A stretch of 64,000 nt of DNA from Homarus americanus. Its lineage: Eukaryota > Arthropoda > Malacostraca > Decapoda > Nephropidae. Below the pieces are notes generated by a model that had not been told where the DNA came from, did not search any database, and saw nothing but the letters and a program-made list of their open reading frames with translations. Shown here piece by piece: positions 9,133 to 19,866 of the stretch. Every line of letters starts with the position of its first letter. The first letter of the stretch is position 1. The position numbers and the translations under genes are program-made. The stretch lies in assembly GCF_018991925.1 (NCBI RefSeq), contig NW_024725489.1:7415065-7479064 (forward strand), read 5' to 3'.

Positions 9133-9821
9133 AGTGTACACTAAGAATGGAAGCTATTGACTGACTCCTGGTTGGTTGGTGACAGGAGAGAAGAGAGCAT
9201 TAGATCTGAGGGTGCAAGAAGGTACATTACAACGTAAAGCTCCAGAAGTGAAATATAGGAGAGACTGACTCTATGCCACCCACGGGTGTTTATATGTGGT
9301 TCGTCAGATGCCCAGGGCATTCTAGCGATGTCCAGATGCTGGGTGTCGGACCGAGACACGCCTGGAGAATTCTAGAATGATCTAGGCTTACAATAATAAG
9401 TAAATCATAACGAAAATGATGCAAGGCATTCTATAATATTCTTACATAATTAATGCATCAATATATACACGAAAATAACTGCTGCATGGGACAGAACACA
9501 ATCAAAACACCTAGTTTACAAAACTGTAATACGAAATTATGCCTTGGCATAACAATAATATGATTTAAACTAGACGTCTTCCGTTGAATCTCATTACTGT
9601 GGCAGCAACAAGTTGACAAGATTGTGAAAACTTGATAAATAACCCAAAGGAAATGTCTTGTTAAATTGATCAGTTATGATACTAATAAGACGTGTCGTCT
9701 TAGTACGTTTTATTTTATCATTAATTTTGTCCACAGTTTTTCATATAATAATAACAGTAATAATATAAAGTAAACCCTTCATTCAAGTTTACAAATGTTT
9801 TGATATGTGTTTTGATATGTA
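9133..9821. other. No recognisable gene
   Basis: AT-rich sequence between the TIR element and Ty3 element 1. No long reading frame, RNA gene or repeat was recognised. Confidence 0.5.
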
Positions 9822-9968
9822 TGTAAGGATTGACACCATCTACGTGCGATATGTTTTCCCATGTTGAGATGGGGGCTTGTCTTTGGCAGCGCTCGGTTGC
9901 CAGTCACCAGCTGACGCTGTTAGAATAAAGTCTACAAAGAACGTGGTCTATGACTCAAATCTCTCACA
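9822..9968 (+). repeat. 5' LTR of Ty3 element 1
   Basis: Starts TGTAAGGATTG and ends CTCTCACA, with an AATAAA signal inside (GAATAAAGTC). It differs from the 3' LTR mainly by indels in the first 35 bases. Confidence 0.9.
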
Positions 9969-9986
9969 TGGCGCAGTGAGTAGGAT
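9969..9986 (+). promoter_or_regulatory. Primer-binding site of Ty3 element 1
   Basis: TGGCGCAGTGAGTAGGAT begins immediately after the 5' LTR. Elements 2 and 3 have TGGCACAGTGAGTAGGAT and TGGCGCAGTTTGAGTAGC in the same place, so the site is conserved. The TGG start fits a tRNA CCA end, but I cannot name the tRNA. Confidence 0.75.
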
Positions 9987-10032
9987 ATGTCGGGGCCCGA
10001 CACGCCATTACAACCCTGACAAGAACGCTGAC

Positions 10033-13000
10033 ATGGCCCCTACACGTCCACGATTCTCGACGCCCTCAAGGGGACGCCAGGAATTCTCTACACCCGCTGG
10101 GAACACCACGTGCGTCCAGCAGCAGGCCATGAGTGCATTGATGGCTCAGATGGCATCTCTAGTTGCTGGCGGTGGTCATGCTTCTATGCCGGTCATGAAG
10201 CCCTCAGCAGCTGTCGCACCAGAGAAGTGTGAGGCAGAAATGCCAGCAGCTGCGTTTAGGACATGGAGGCGGTCCATGGAGTCATGGGTGCTGTTGAACC
10301 GGTGGTCACAACTGGTGGCCACACTCCACATTCGCCTGAACTGCATCCCTGCACTCCAAAGGGTGATTGACTCGAGATACCCCAGCGGTCAGTGGGAGCA
10401 GCTCTCGCCCAAAAAAGCCCTGGACGCCATCAGTGGAATGGTTCTTCAATCTTCAAACCAAGCTGTGAAATGGAACGAGTTTTTCAACAGCAAACAAGGT
10501 GAAGAGGAGCCCATGAAAAGGTATTTTCAAGGATGCTTCGCAGAGGCAGTGGAGTGTGAATTTAAATGTCCCACCTGTGATAACGACCTCTCTGAGTACA
10601 TGCTATTACGTAAAGTTATGGTGGGCCTGAGTAACCCAGTGTTGAAAAGGGAAATTTTCCAGGGGTACTCTAGTTATAATAGTGTTGAAGTGCTTAGAAA
10701 CAAATGCATGTTATTTGAGGCAGCAGTGAGAGATGCTGGTGTATTGTGTCGTACGTCTGGCCAGGCAGTGGTGGGAACAGCCGCGGAGGCAGTGGCGGTT
10801 GGTGATGACGTCACCGGTGAGTCCGAGGTAGCTGCCGCCCGACCTGGACACCCCAGTCGCGCGCACTGTGGTAACTGCGGCATGTCACATGCCTCTGGTA
10901 AAAGTAACTGCCCTGCAAGTGGGGCTACATGTCGCAATTGCTGTAAGGTTGGTCACTTCAAAAGGTGTTGTAGGAGTAAGTCAGCCCTAAGTGCTCCTGT
11001 GGATGTGTCAGGCGCTGTTACAGTGGCAACAGCCCAGCTATCCCGCCACCCCAGGTTACAAGTGTTCGTGTCCCAGGCCGGGGGCAATTCCCCCGCCACC
11101 CCTGTGCTGGCTGTAGCTGACACGGGTGCTATGGTGTGTGTGGCAGGCGCATCCCTGCTCCGGGACATCGGTTTGTGTCCGGGGCAACTTCGGGCCCGTA
11201 ATGGCCTAAGGGACGTGGCAAACAAACAGCTCAAGTGTCTGGGGTCCGCCCCCTGCCGCCTCGGTGTGGACGAGGGGTCCACCGTCCAGGAGGTCTACTT
11301 CGTGCAGACAGCCAAGGCCCTCTATCTGTCATTGGAGGCCTGCAAGTGCCTCAACTTGGTGCCTGTCGACTTCCCGCTCCATAGACGTGCTGTGGCTGCC
11401 GTGAGCGATGGAGGGGCGCGGCACACTGCCGACGATCTACCTCCGAACCCTTTACCTGAGAGCAGCCTTTTCCCGCCGAGGCCAGTTGAGATACCCTTGC
11501 CTCCTTTGGAGGAGAATGTGGCCAGGCTGGAGGCATGGCTACTCACGCACTTTTCGTCTACCGCATTCAACACCAGCAGGTCCCCACTGCCAGTCATGAC
11601 TGGTCCCCCTCACCGTATCCACCTGACGCCCGGCACGACCCCCTACGCCTGTCACACACCCGCTCCCGTTCCGAAACACTGGGAAGCGGAGGTGAAGGAC
11701 CAGTTGGAGGAGGACGTCAGGAGAGGCGTCATCCAGCCAGTGCCTGCTGGTGAGGCTACGGAGTGGTGCGCCAGGATGGTCGTGGTGGCCAAGAAAAACG
11801 GTCAGCCCAGGCGCACTGTGGACTTCAACATGGTGTCTGGGGTGCCAGTGCACTCGTTCAAAACCGTCGCCGACGCCTTTTGGGGATTTCATCAAGTGGA
11901 GTTGGAGGAGGAGAGTAGACGCCTGACCACATTCATCACGCCGTGGGGACGTTTTCGATACTGCAGGACGCCCATGGGACATTGCTCAGCGTCAGATGCT
12001 TACACCAAGAGGTTTGATGACGCTATTCAGGATGTGCCCCGCAAGTACAAGTGCGTGGATGACACTCTCCTCTATGACTCCAGTGTGAAGGGGGCGTTCT
12101 GGCACACTTACGATTTTCTGGAGACCTGCGCTCGCACAGGTATCACGCTGAAACCAGAAAAGTTCTTGTTCTGCAGGAGAGAAGCCGAGTTTGTGGGTTT
12201 CCTCCTGGGGTGGGACCTCTACCAGCCCACTGCCCAACGTCTGTCAGCCATCAAGGACTTCCCCATGCCGGATCAGCCATCAATCACTGACATCAGGTCC
12301 TGGCATGGCTTGGTTAACCAGTTGGCTCCCTTCCTTGCCACTGCACCTGTGATGGAGCCCTTCCGTGAGCTCCTCAAGAAGCCAGTGGGCAAGCAGGTGT
12401 ATTGGGACGACCAGCTGCGGCTCAAGTTTCGCCAGGCCCAGGACACCATCTGTCAGTTGGCCAGAGACGGCTTGGTGTACTACGACAAATCCAGGCCTAC
12501 GGCAGCTGTCACTGATTGGAGCAGGGAGGGCATCGGCTTCGTCGTCCTGCAACAATACTGTGCCTGTGCCTCTCCAGAGACGCCCTTCTGCTGCAGAGGA
12601 GGGTGGCGGTTGGCTCTGTGTGGTAGCCGACATCTGAGCACGGCCGAGGCCGGTTATGCTGCAGTAGAAGGGGAGGCCCTGGCTGTGGTGTGGTGCCTGC
12701 GCAAGGCCAGGCTGTTCCTCCTTGGCTGCCCGAACCTCATTCTGGTGACGGACCACCGCCCCTTAGTTGGCTTGCTAGGGGACAGAGCCCTCACGGATGT
12801 GGCGAATCCGCGCCTGTTCAGGCTCAAGGAGAAGACCCTGCAGTACCGATTCACGGTCAAATACTTGCCAGGGAAGCGGAACTGTGCAGCTGACGCCCTA
12901 TCCCGCTTCCCCTCCCTCAGGGCGGCGCCTGATGCGGAGGACATGGACCAAGAGGAGGACCTGTGCGCTGCAGTGTGTGCAGTCACAATCGCAGCACTGG

Positions 13001-14365
13001 ATCAGGATGGGTGCATCACTATGGACGAAGACACAGTGTGCAAAGCGGCTGCGGACGACCCAGTGTACCAGATTCTAGTGTCGAGGGTGCTGGCGGGCGA
13101 CTGGCACCCCCACAAGTCACAGGAGGTGGCCTGTCTGCGCCCGTACTTCTCGGTGAGGGACAGGTTGGCTGTGGTCAGGGGTTTGGTCACCTACACCTTT
13201 GACCAGGGCTGCGTGCGCCTTGTCATCCCCGACTCCCTCCGCCACCGGGTCGCCGTTAACCTGCATGTGGGGCACCAGGGCCTCGACTCAATGCTCAGGC
13301 GGGCCCGGCAGTCTGTCTATTGGCCTGGCATGGAGGGTGACCTGCAGTATCATCGGTCCCGGTGTGCTGCTTGCGAGACCCACGCCCCTTCCCAGCCTCC
13401 GGAGTCGTTGGTTCTGACCCCAGCGCCAGACTATCCCTTTCAACAAGTGGTGGCCGATTTGTTCCACCTGCAGGGCCGCACGTACCTAGCATATGCTGAC
13501 CGACTGACAGGTTGGCTGGAGATCGCCCACTTCCCCAACGAGGCCACCTCTGGAAAAATCATCGCCAGTCTGCGGGCCTACTTCACGAGGTGGGGGGTAC
13601 CTGAGCAGATCTCCACGGATGGAGGTACCAACCTTGCCAGCCTTGAGATGACAGATTTCCTCAAGTCATGGGGGGTCGAGGTGCGCCTCTCGTCGGCCCA
13701 CTTCCCCCAATCCAATGGCAGGGCAGAGGCTGGGGTCAAGGCTGCCAAGAGGCTCCTCAGGGATAACACTGGGCCCGGGGGTAGCCTGGACTGCGATAGG
13801 ACATCCCAGGCCCTCCTCCAGTACCTGAACACGCCTCTGCGGGGGGGTGAACAAGTCGCCCGCCCAACTTGCCACCGGCCACCAGCTCCGTGACGGCGTT
13901 CCCGTGGCCGGACAGCACTATAAGGTGGACCAGCACTGGCGGCGGGCACTTCGTATGAGGGAGGTGCGCTTGGCCGAAACCCAGGATGGGGTCCTGTCGC
14001 GGAGGGAGGTATCCCGCCAGCTGGCTCCCCTAGTCGTAGGCACGCAGGTGTGTGTGCAGGACGCAGCTACCAAGCTCTGGGACAGGACAGGCATAGTGGT
14101 GGAAGCCCGCCCTCACAGGCAGTATGCCGTCAGGTTGAGTGGCAGTGGCAGGGTGTCCATCCGCAACAGACGCCACCTGCGAAACGGCTCCACACCTGTG
14201 CCTACTACTCCGGTGGTGCACCAAGCTGTGCCTCCTGGCCCCCCTTCTGCTGTGCCCTCCGCACCCGCGCCCTCCTTCGCACCCACGGCCCCTCCCCAGT
14301 CGAGCGCGGCCAGGCCCAGGAGAGGCCGTAGGCCTCCGGGCTGGTTGACGGACTACGTGGTGTAG
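10033..14365 (+). pseudogene. Gag-pol polyprotein of Ty3 element 1, frameshifted
   Basis: Encodes the structural and enzymatic polyprotein for reverse transcription and integration. From the ATG at 10033 (MAPTRPRF): Gag; a first, atypical zinc knuckle CGNCGMSHASGKSNC and a second CRNCCKVGHFKRCC (residues about 278-311); protease DTGA (about 363); RT with CVDD at about 674; RNase H (VTDWS, about 815-950); integrase with HHCC zinc domain and D, D, E residues (about 1065-1235). Two faults are visible. RT is short by an estimated 20-30 residues between VDFNMVSG and the VADAFWGFHQ block. A run of seven Gs at 13841-13847 shifts the frame, ending the main frame at 13893, while the integrase C-terminus continues in another frame to 14365. 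The ATG at 9877 is inside the LTR and is not the likely start. Confidence 0.9.
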
Positions 14366-14522
14366 TGTATGTGATGTAAAATCAGTTTAGAGGGTTTTTT
14401 TTTGTTTTTTTTTCCTTTGTTTGACTGGTTTTTCCTGCATTATTGTTGTTTTTATGAATGCATTGTTTTCCTTTTGTTAGTTCAAATGTGCATTGTCATT
14501 TCCTTTTAACTTGGGGGGGAGA

Positions 14523-14664
14523 TGTAAGATTGTACCATCGTACGATATGTTTTCCCATGTTGAGATGGGGGCTTGTCTTTGGCAGCGCCCGGTTGCCAGT
14601 CACCAGCTGACGCTGTTAGAATAAAGTCTACAAAGAACGTGGTCTATGACTCCAACCTCTCACA
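14523..14664 (+). repeat. 3' LTR of Ty3 element 1
   Basis: TGTAAGATTG to CTCTCACA, directly after the purine tract. It matches the 5' LTR nearly base for base from CGATATGTTTTCCC onward. Confidence 0.9.
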
Positions 14665-14772
14665 ATATGTATACAGTATAGACAATGCAGGTATATGGTG
14701 CACTGTGCATCAACAACATATTCCAACGGAACGAAAAAACTGCATATATAGAAACCGAAAGTGAAAAAGGAC

Positions 14773-14915
14773 CTGTGTGTATATGCTGACAATGAACCAA
14801 AGTTCTCGAGCCATTGTGAGAAGAAGGTGAATCAGGTAAATAAATAAGTAGGTCTTATAAGAAGGTAGTTCAGATGTCTAGACGGTCCGTCCTTCGTAAC
14901 GATCTTCTAGAGTGG
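14773..14915 (+). mobile_element. Fragment of LINE family A
   Basis: Matches 23578-23715 of the family A LINE (GTGTATGTTGACAATGA, GAGAAGAAGGTAAATCAG, CTAGACGGTC) with several substitutions and frame breaks. It lies just downstream of Ty3 element 1. A short noncoding relic. Confidence 0.8.
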
Positions 14916-15064
14916 GGTGCAACTGCGGCGTTGTGTATGTGGCCAGTTGTCTAATTTCTCTTTGTGCATGTCAATTCTCTTTGTTCTGGCCACATACACA
15001 CGTACAATAAGGGAGATCTCGCAACCAGGATGGAGGTGAGAAAGGAAAATCACAATGGCATTTT

Positions 15065-15067
<3 letters not shown>

Positions 15068-15105
<38 letters not shown>
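15068..15105. repeat. (TA)n microsatellite
   Basis: About 18 uninterrupted TA units. Confidence 0.95.
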
Positions 15106-15110
<5 letters not shown>

Positions 15111-15331
15111 CAGAAATTTCAGAGTAATTTCAAATGCCCCGCCATGAGTGATACTGAGCGTTCAAGGTCATCTGAGGGGAGGGAGCGCTGCCTGCTCGTA
15201 GCGAGAGATTGCGGAACTAGGCCTATATGATATTAAATGTGATTTACCGAATTAATAATGATGCGATTCATGAAGTTAAGGGACTATTATTGAATTTGAA
15301 ATTATTATAGATCGTTTAGCAGTCTGAATAA

Positions 15332-16991
15332 TGTTACGGGTGTCCCAAGGAGTTATTAGTTAGGCGGAAAATATATCACGTAGGCCCAAGCTAGCGCCTT
15401 GGGGAGACGCGACGCTGGCTAGGCCCAGTCCCGGAGAGCATTCACACAGACAAGACGTTCCGCGCGTCCATCAGAAATAGTCACGTGGCCTAGTCACCTG
15501 TGCTGCGCTATTGCAGTATAACAAGTAAGTCTCATTCGATCTCAGACAGGGTTAGATAGGGCAGTGGTAAAGTAAACTAGAGCTAACAGTGAGTTCATTT
15601 CAGGGTTTCCGTCAGAACCCACTTGACTGGAGTTGACCGGAGTTGACCGGAGTTGACTGCGAGAGATTGACTGCCGTTTGAGACTGCCGTTGATGATTGA
15701 GGGTGGCGATTGTCGCCATTGGACCGATCAGTGTAGGCCTGTCACTGTTTAGCGGGGTAGCAAAGGATCTCTTGAGTGAACGAGTGCTTCCGACAACTAA
15801 AACGACGGGACCAGCATCCACAGTGGGTGATCAGTTCTTACCACTCGGGTGCACAACACCACATGTCCCGAGCAGCTTAGTGAAACCCTCTTGCTAACGG
15901 GAAGCTAAAGTTTCTCTCAACTGTACAAGGTCTGATTGGCTCACTCCCTTCCGCTTTATGGACGCACTGGGAGTACACTGAGGCTATCTGAGTAAACTAA
16001 TGGTCACACACTGAGACCGTGAGTCTAGGTCTCTAGGAGATACCTAGAGGAACATCTTCCCTCCCTTATTACGGGTGTAGTTAACACCATTCCTCAGACT
16101 GATATTATCTTGACGTGTGTAGTTTAATAGTCCTAAATAATTTTGATAGTATTGTTTTTGAATGTTTGTGCCATTAAGTGGAACCAGAGTGATCCTGTGA
16201 TTTGATTCTTTTAATGCATCTAATTGTTCTTCATAATTCTGATCTCAGGTATAACCTTGTTCCCCAGAGTAGTGGTTAAGTTAGGTTAGGAAGTGTGCAT
16301 CTGTTGGGGTGCTATAATTTTGTTGAAAGCCCTTAAGGCCTATTCATTGTAGAGTATTTAATTTCTTATTTTTTATTACCATTTCCTCAGTGACTGATAT
16401 TATTTTGTTGAAAGCCCTTAAGGCCTATTCATTGTAGAGTATTTAATTTCTTATTTTTTATTACCATTTCCTCAGTGACTGATATTATTTTGTTGAAAGC
16501 CCTTAAGGCCTATTCATTGTAGAGTAGTTAATTTCTTATTTTTAATACCATTTCCTAAGTGACTGATATTATTTTGTGAAAGCCCTTAAGGCCTGTTCAT
16601 GTGTGCAAGCAACATTTCTTAATACTTCAAATTTATTGTTGCCTGTGTTTCTAATAATTTCTATATCATGTATAACTTTTATTCCCCAGAGTAGTGTTTT
16701 AAGTTTAAGTTAAGAGGTGCGCATATTGGTGTACCATTATTTGATTGTGTTTGTAGTGTTGGAGGGAATATAAGTGTCTAAATTTTACAGTGTGTCTCAT
16801 TCATCCCAGTCACAGACGCTATCCTTCCACGGGTCACGGACAATTCATTTTGTTTAGTAGATTTAAGTGTTCTTGTGCTGGTTCGGGATTTTTCTCAAAG
16901 GGGCGCTTCCACTGCCATTACCATCTATTAATTTTTAATAAACCCCAAGTCAAGTGAGAAATTAAAGTCCAGTAAATTCCGACCGGTTACA
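15332..16991 (+). mobile_element. Long LTR (~1.66 kb) without a visible body
   Basis: Begins TGTTACGGGTGTCCC and ends GACCGGTTACA, with TG/CA termini and short inverted ends (TGTTAC and GTTACA). Two bases later comes a primer-binding site matching initiator tRNA-Met (16994-17006), which fixes the right boundary. No gag or pol follows in the next 0.8 kb, and no second copy of the LTR was found in the window. It is probably a 5' remnant of an element lost by deletion. The sequence holds an 85-bp tandem repeat and an AATAAA near 16940. Confidence 0.7.
16315..16600 (+). repeat. 85-bp tandem repeat inside the long LTR
   Basis: Units starting TGTTGAAAGCCCTTAAGGCC at 16321, 16406 and 16491, with a truncated fourth at 16575. 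The first two are almost identical, implying recent expansion. Confidence 0.9.
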
Positions 16992-16993
16992 AA

Positions 16994-17006
16994 TGGTAGC
17001 AGAGCG
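16994..17006 (+). promoter_or_regulatory. Primer-binding site, initiator tRNA-Met type
   Basis: TGGTAGCAGAGCG is complementary to the 3' end of arthropod initiator tRNA-Met (CTCTGCTACCA) except possibly the last base. It is two bases downstream of the LTR end, the normal place for priming reverse transcription. Confidence 0.8.
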
Positions 17007-17812
17007 TAGTTTTTAATGTCGTGACTGATAGTACTGTGGTTGGGATAATGAACGCCATCATGTGTTGGTTAGTAATGGTAGGGATTGAACTCGCACTGAT
17101 GACAAGTTTGGAACCACGCAGGCTTGATAGAATTAATTCTATAAGATGTTTTGCCAATATTCTTTAAAATTTAGCGTATTAATGAAATTCATATTGCATA
17201 TCTGACAAAAAGGTAAGTTACCCAGGTGCTACAAAGGCGAAGGTAATAGACAAATAAATGACGACACGGCAACATTAGCCATGGACGGGCTGACATCAAG
17301 TGATCAGGAAATAGACGTGTCCCTCCTTCTGTACCACGACCCGTTCAAATGTATTAAACTTTTCTTATTATTTATTGTCCCTGTAACCCCGTTGCTATAT
17401 ATTATGGCTCGAAATTAGGAAAACTGAGTTTTCATGGACAGTCCAAAAGTATCCAGAAAGTCGCTAGATTTCTGTGGATATCTCTAGATTTGCGACAAGT
17501 CGCAAATCGCTCTAAAATGTCGCTAGAAAAAAACAAAAAGCTCTAGATCTAGCTACAAAGTCGCTAAGTTGGCAACTCTGGCGCCCTCACTCAAAATAGG
17601 CCAGGAGTCCACCTACTTCTATTCCGATGAATTAATTTACTGTACACTCTGACGTTGAAACTGAGACTATAAACTCAGTTTCATTCCCTACTATTATCTT
17701 CACTAACAATGCTCTGACTCAGCTATCAAAAGCAAAATTAAATTGATTACAAAGGGTTGGATGGCAACAGGTCCCAACATACAGCGTCTGCTACGAAATC
17801 CGTGGATTATAT
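17007..17812. other. No recognisable gene
   Basis: Where gag would be expected after the primer site, no open frame is seen. Around 17455-17580 are repeated CTAGAT and GTCGCTAGA motifs. Otherwise anonymous. Confidence 0.5.
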
Positions 17813-18139
17813 TCAAAGTTCCCTACAAACAAAGACGGGGAAACAGAGAAAACGGGGGACGTTTCCACTGGGGGACTCAGAAGGTTTTGTGGACGTTTGA
17901 GCGTAATATGAATCCTTAAGGTTTTCAGGTTCGCCATTATCACGATCATGACATGGGGGGGATAGCTTGTTCAGGGCCTCTGTACAAATATTTTCAAACT
18001 TCATCTTGTCGTGTGTTTTCCTACTCTCAGCTTCTTCCGACTGGCTCTCAGAGACTCCATAAACTATTATGTTGTTCCTGCTTTGGAAACGTTCTAGTTG
18101 TTCCTCCTCTCCCATAACAGTAGGTCTGCTAGTTGCCAT
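17813..18139 (-). pseudogene. LINE ORF1-like fragment
   Basis: The minus strand reads EEEQLERFQSRNNIIVYGVSE and then ENICTEALNK. The RxNNIIVYGV block resembles the start of the RRM-like domain in many LINE ORF1 proteins, which bind element RNA. The frame stays open for 108 residues, but the C-terminal part is not ORF1-like and no RT follows. The LINE family cannot be fixed. Confidence 0.5.
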
Positions 18140-18346
18140 CTCTTTGACACACTTCTTCAGAGTCCCTAGCAGCTGTAGACCGATCGGCTCATTAACCGCT
18201 TGGTACAGTAAAAGTATAAAAGTAGAAGTTTTACAATCATCTTATCACTTCGACTATTGATATATTCTAAGGTTTGATTTAGATGAAGTTTGTAAATTGA
18301 AGACTGTGGCGAGTGGACCTGGGCTAGGCTTTATTAAGTGTAATGT

Positions 18347-18500
18347 TGTAGTGGAAATTTTTCCCTACCACTACAACTGCCGTTTGTCGCTGACTAGCCT
18401 ACCCCTTTTAGAATTCCCCGCCAACGCCTCGTGGTCTAAGGTCGGCTACTAGCGCCGCCTGCCTAACAAGCACGCAACTAGTCTCTCTTTTCTACCCAGT
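18347..18500 (+). repeat. U3-like repeat fragment, copy 1
   Basis: Starts TGTAGTGG and contains ACAACTGCCGTTTGTCGCTG with CTAGCC after it. Related starts occur at 38488 (plus) and 37801 (minus). Possibly the 5' part of an LTR family. The right limit is uncertain. Confidence 0.5.
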
Positions 18501-18611
18501 GCCACCAGCAAGCAACACCTCCTCCTCCGCGCCAGCCTGGCGGCTGCCGTTCCCGCCAGCGACCTTGGCGTCCTCAAGCCGCGTGTCCCTCCTCTGGGCA
18601 CCCTCACCACC

Positions 18612-18945
18612 CAGCTCTCTCTACTCAACGCTTATTACCATGCTACCTACCCAGCAACAAGCTGCATTGTATATCCAATACAATATGTATACAGAGAGCA
18701 CATTGTGAGTTTTCTTTCTCCATCCCATCCTGATTGTGAACCAAAATCTCATAACCCTACAACCTCCTCTGAGCACGCACCTCACCAACCAGTTCTCTAC
18801 TCCACGCTTGTAACCACTCTGCCACTTCCCAGCACCAAGCTGCACTGTACATCCAATGCAATATGTATACAGAAAGCGCATTGTGAGTTTCCTTTCTCCA
18901 ACCTATCCTGAGTGTGAGATAACATCACGAAACCCCACAATGTAT
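18612..18945 (+). repeat. Two tandem copies of a ~185-bp repeat
   Basis: The block with CCCAGCA(A/C)CAAGCTGCA, GTATATCCAATACAATATG and CATTGTGAGTTT is present at 18612-18760 and 18797-18945. A third, more diverged copy lies at 62190-62330. The element type is not recognised. Confidence 0.75.
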
Positions 18946-19285
18946 CCCAACTGTCTGGCCTACTGAATCCACTTGCATCAAACGTTAAGACGAGGGGTTT
19001 AACAGTCACAGCTAAACTCTACAACCATAACTACATCAATTACCCTCATTATAATGTTAAAATCTTGATGGACGAGTGTACTGTACTGACTAACCTCAAT
19101 TCTCACCCTGGGGAAGGTATTCAATGTCAAGGTAATTTGCTTTAGTTTGTCTTGAACCAAAGAGTTCAAAGAAAACCAACGCTTTCACAGAAAATGGTCA
19201 AAATTTATGATAAAGTTAAGAAAATAACCACTTCATATATACTTGTATTTTATTGGGAAAGAGAAAATAACTGGGTCTTTATACA

Positions 19286-19866
19286 TGCTGAACTGTATAC
19301 CTGCGTTGTCTTTATACATGTTGTCTTTATACATGTTGAAGTTGTTGAACTTTATATTTGCGTTCTTTATATACATGTTGAACTGTATATGCGTTGAACT
19401 ATATACATGTTGGACTATATACCTGCATTATCTATATACATGTTGAACTGTATACCTGCGTTGTCTACATACATGTTGAACTATATACCTGCGTTATCTA
19501 TTTACATGTTGAACTATATACCTGCGTTGTATATATACATGTTGAACTGTATACCTGCGTTGTATATATACATGTTGGACTATATACCTGCATTATCTAT
19601 ATACATGTTGAACTGTATACCTGCGTTGCATATATACATGTTAAACTATATACCTGCGTTATCTATATACATGTTGAACTGTATACCTGCGTTGTATATA
19701 TACATGTTGAACTATATACCTGCGTTATCTATATACATGTTGAACTGTATACCTGCGTTGTATACATACATGTTGAACTATATACCTGCATTGTCTATAT
19801 ACATTTTGGACTATATACCTGCATTCTTTATATACACGTTGAACCATATACCTGTAATGTCTCTAT
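19286..19866 (+). repeat. 33-bp minisatellite, ~17 units
   Basis: Unit CATGTTGAACTGTATACCTG then CGTTGTCTATATA. Because 33 is a multiple of three, more than one frame stays open and reads as repeating peptides (YMLNCIPAL or HVELYTCV). There is no independent evidence that it is translated. Some units alternate AACTG and AACTA, suggesting a 66-bp higher-order unit. Confidence 0.9.

Larger units (their letters stand above)
9822..14664 (+). mobile_element. Ty3-type LTR retrotransposon no. 1 (broken)
   Basis: A complete 4.84-kb layout: 5' LTR, primer-binding site, gag-pol, purine tract (GGGGGGGAGA before 14523) and 3' LTR. The order protease, RT, RNase H, integrase places it in Ty3/gypsy. LTRs are very short (147 and 142 bp). 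The flanks share ATATGTA on both sides (9815-9821 and 14665-14671), longer than the usual 4-6-bp duplication, so the duplication length is uncertain. Coding breaks show it is dead. Confidence 0.9.

Noticed and set aside
7205..9140. Target duplication of the long-TIR element
   Set aside because: Flanks TTCACACC and AGTGTACA do not match at 2-9 bp; no convincing duplication.
9969..9986. Primer site as a match to initiator tRNA-Met
   Set aside because: TGGCGCAGTG resembles the D-arm of that tRNA in sense orientation; a primer must be complementary, so this cannot prime.
9877..10032. Start of gag at 9877 in Ty3 element 1
   Set aside because: This ATG lies within the 5' LTR and the same short frame recurs in the 3' LTR (14573); the ATG after the primer site (10033) is more likely.
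17813..18139. Host gene on the minus strand
   Set aside because: The NNIIVYGV block is typical of LINE ORF1; no splice-supported neighbours.
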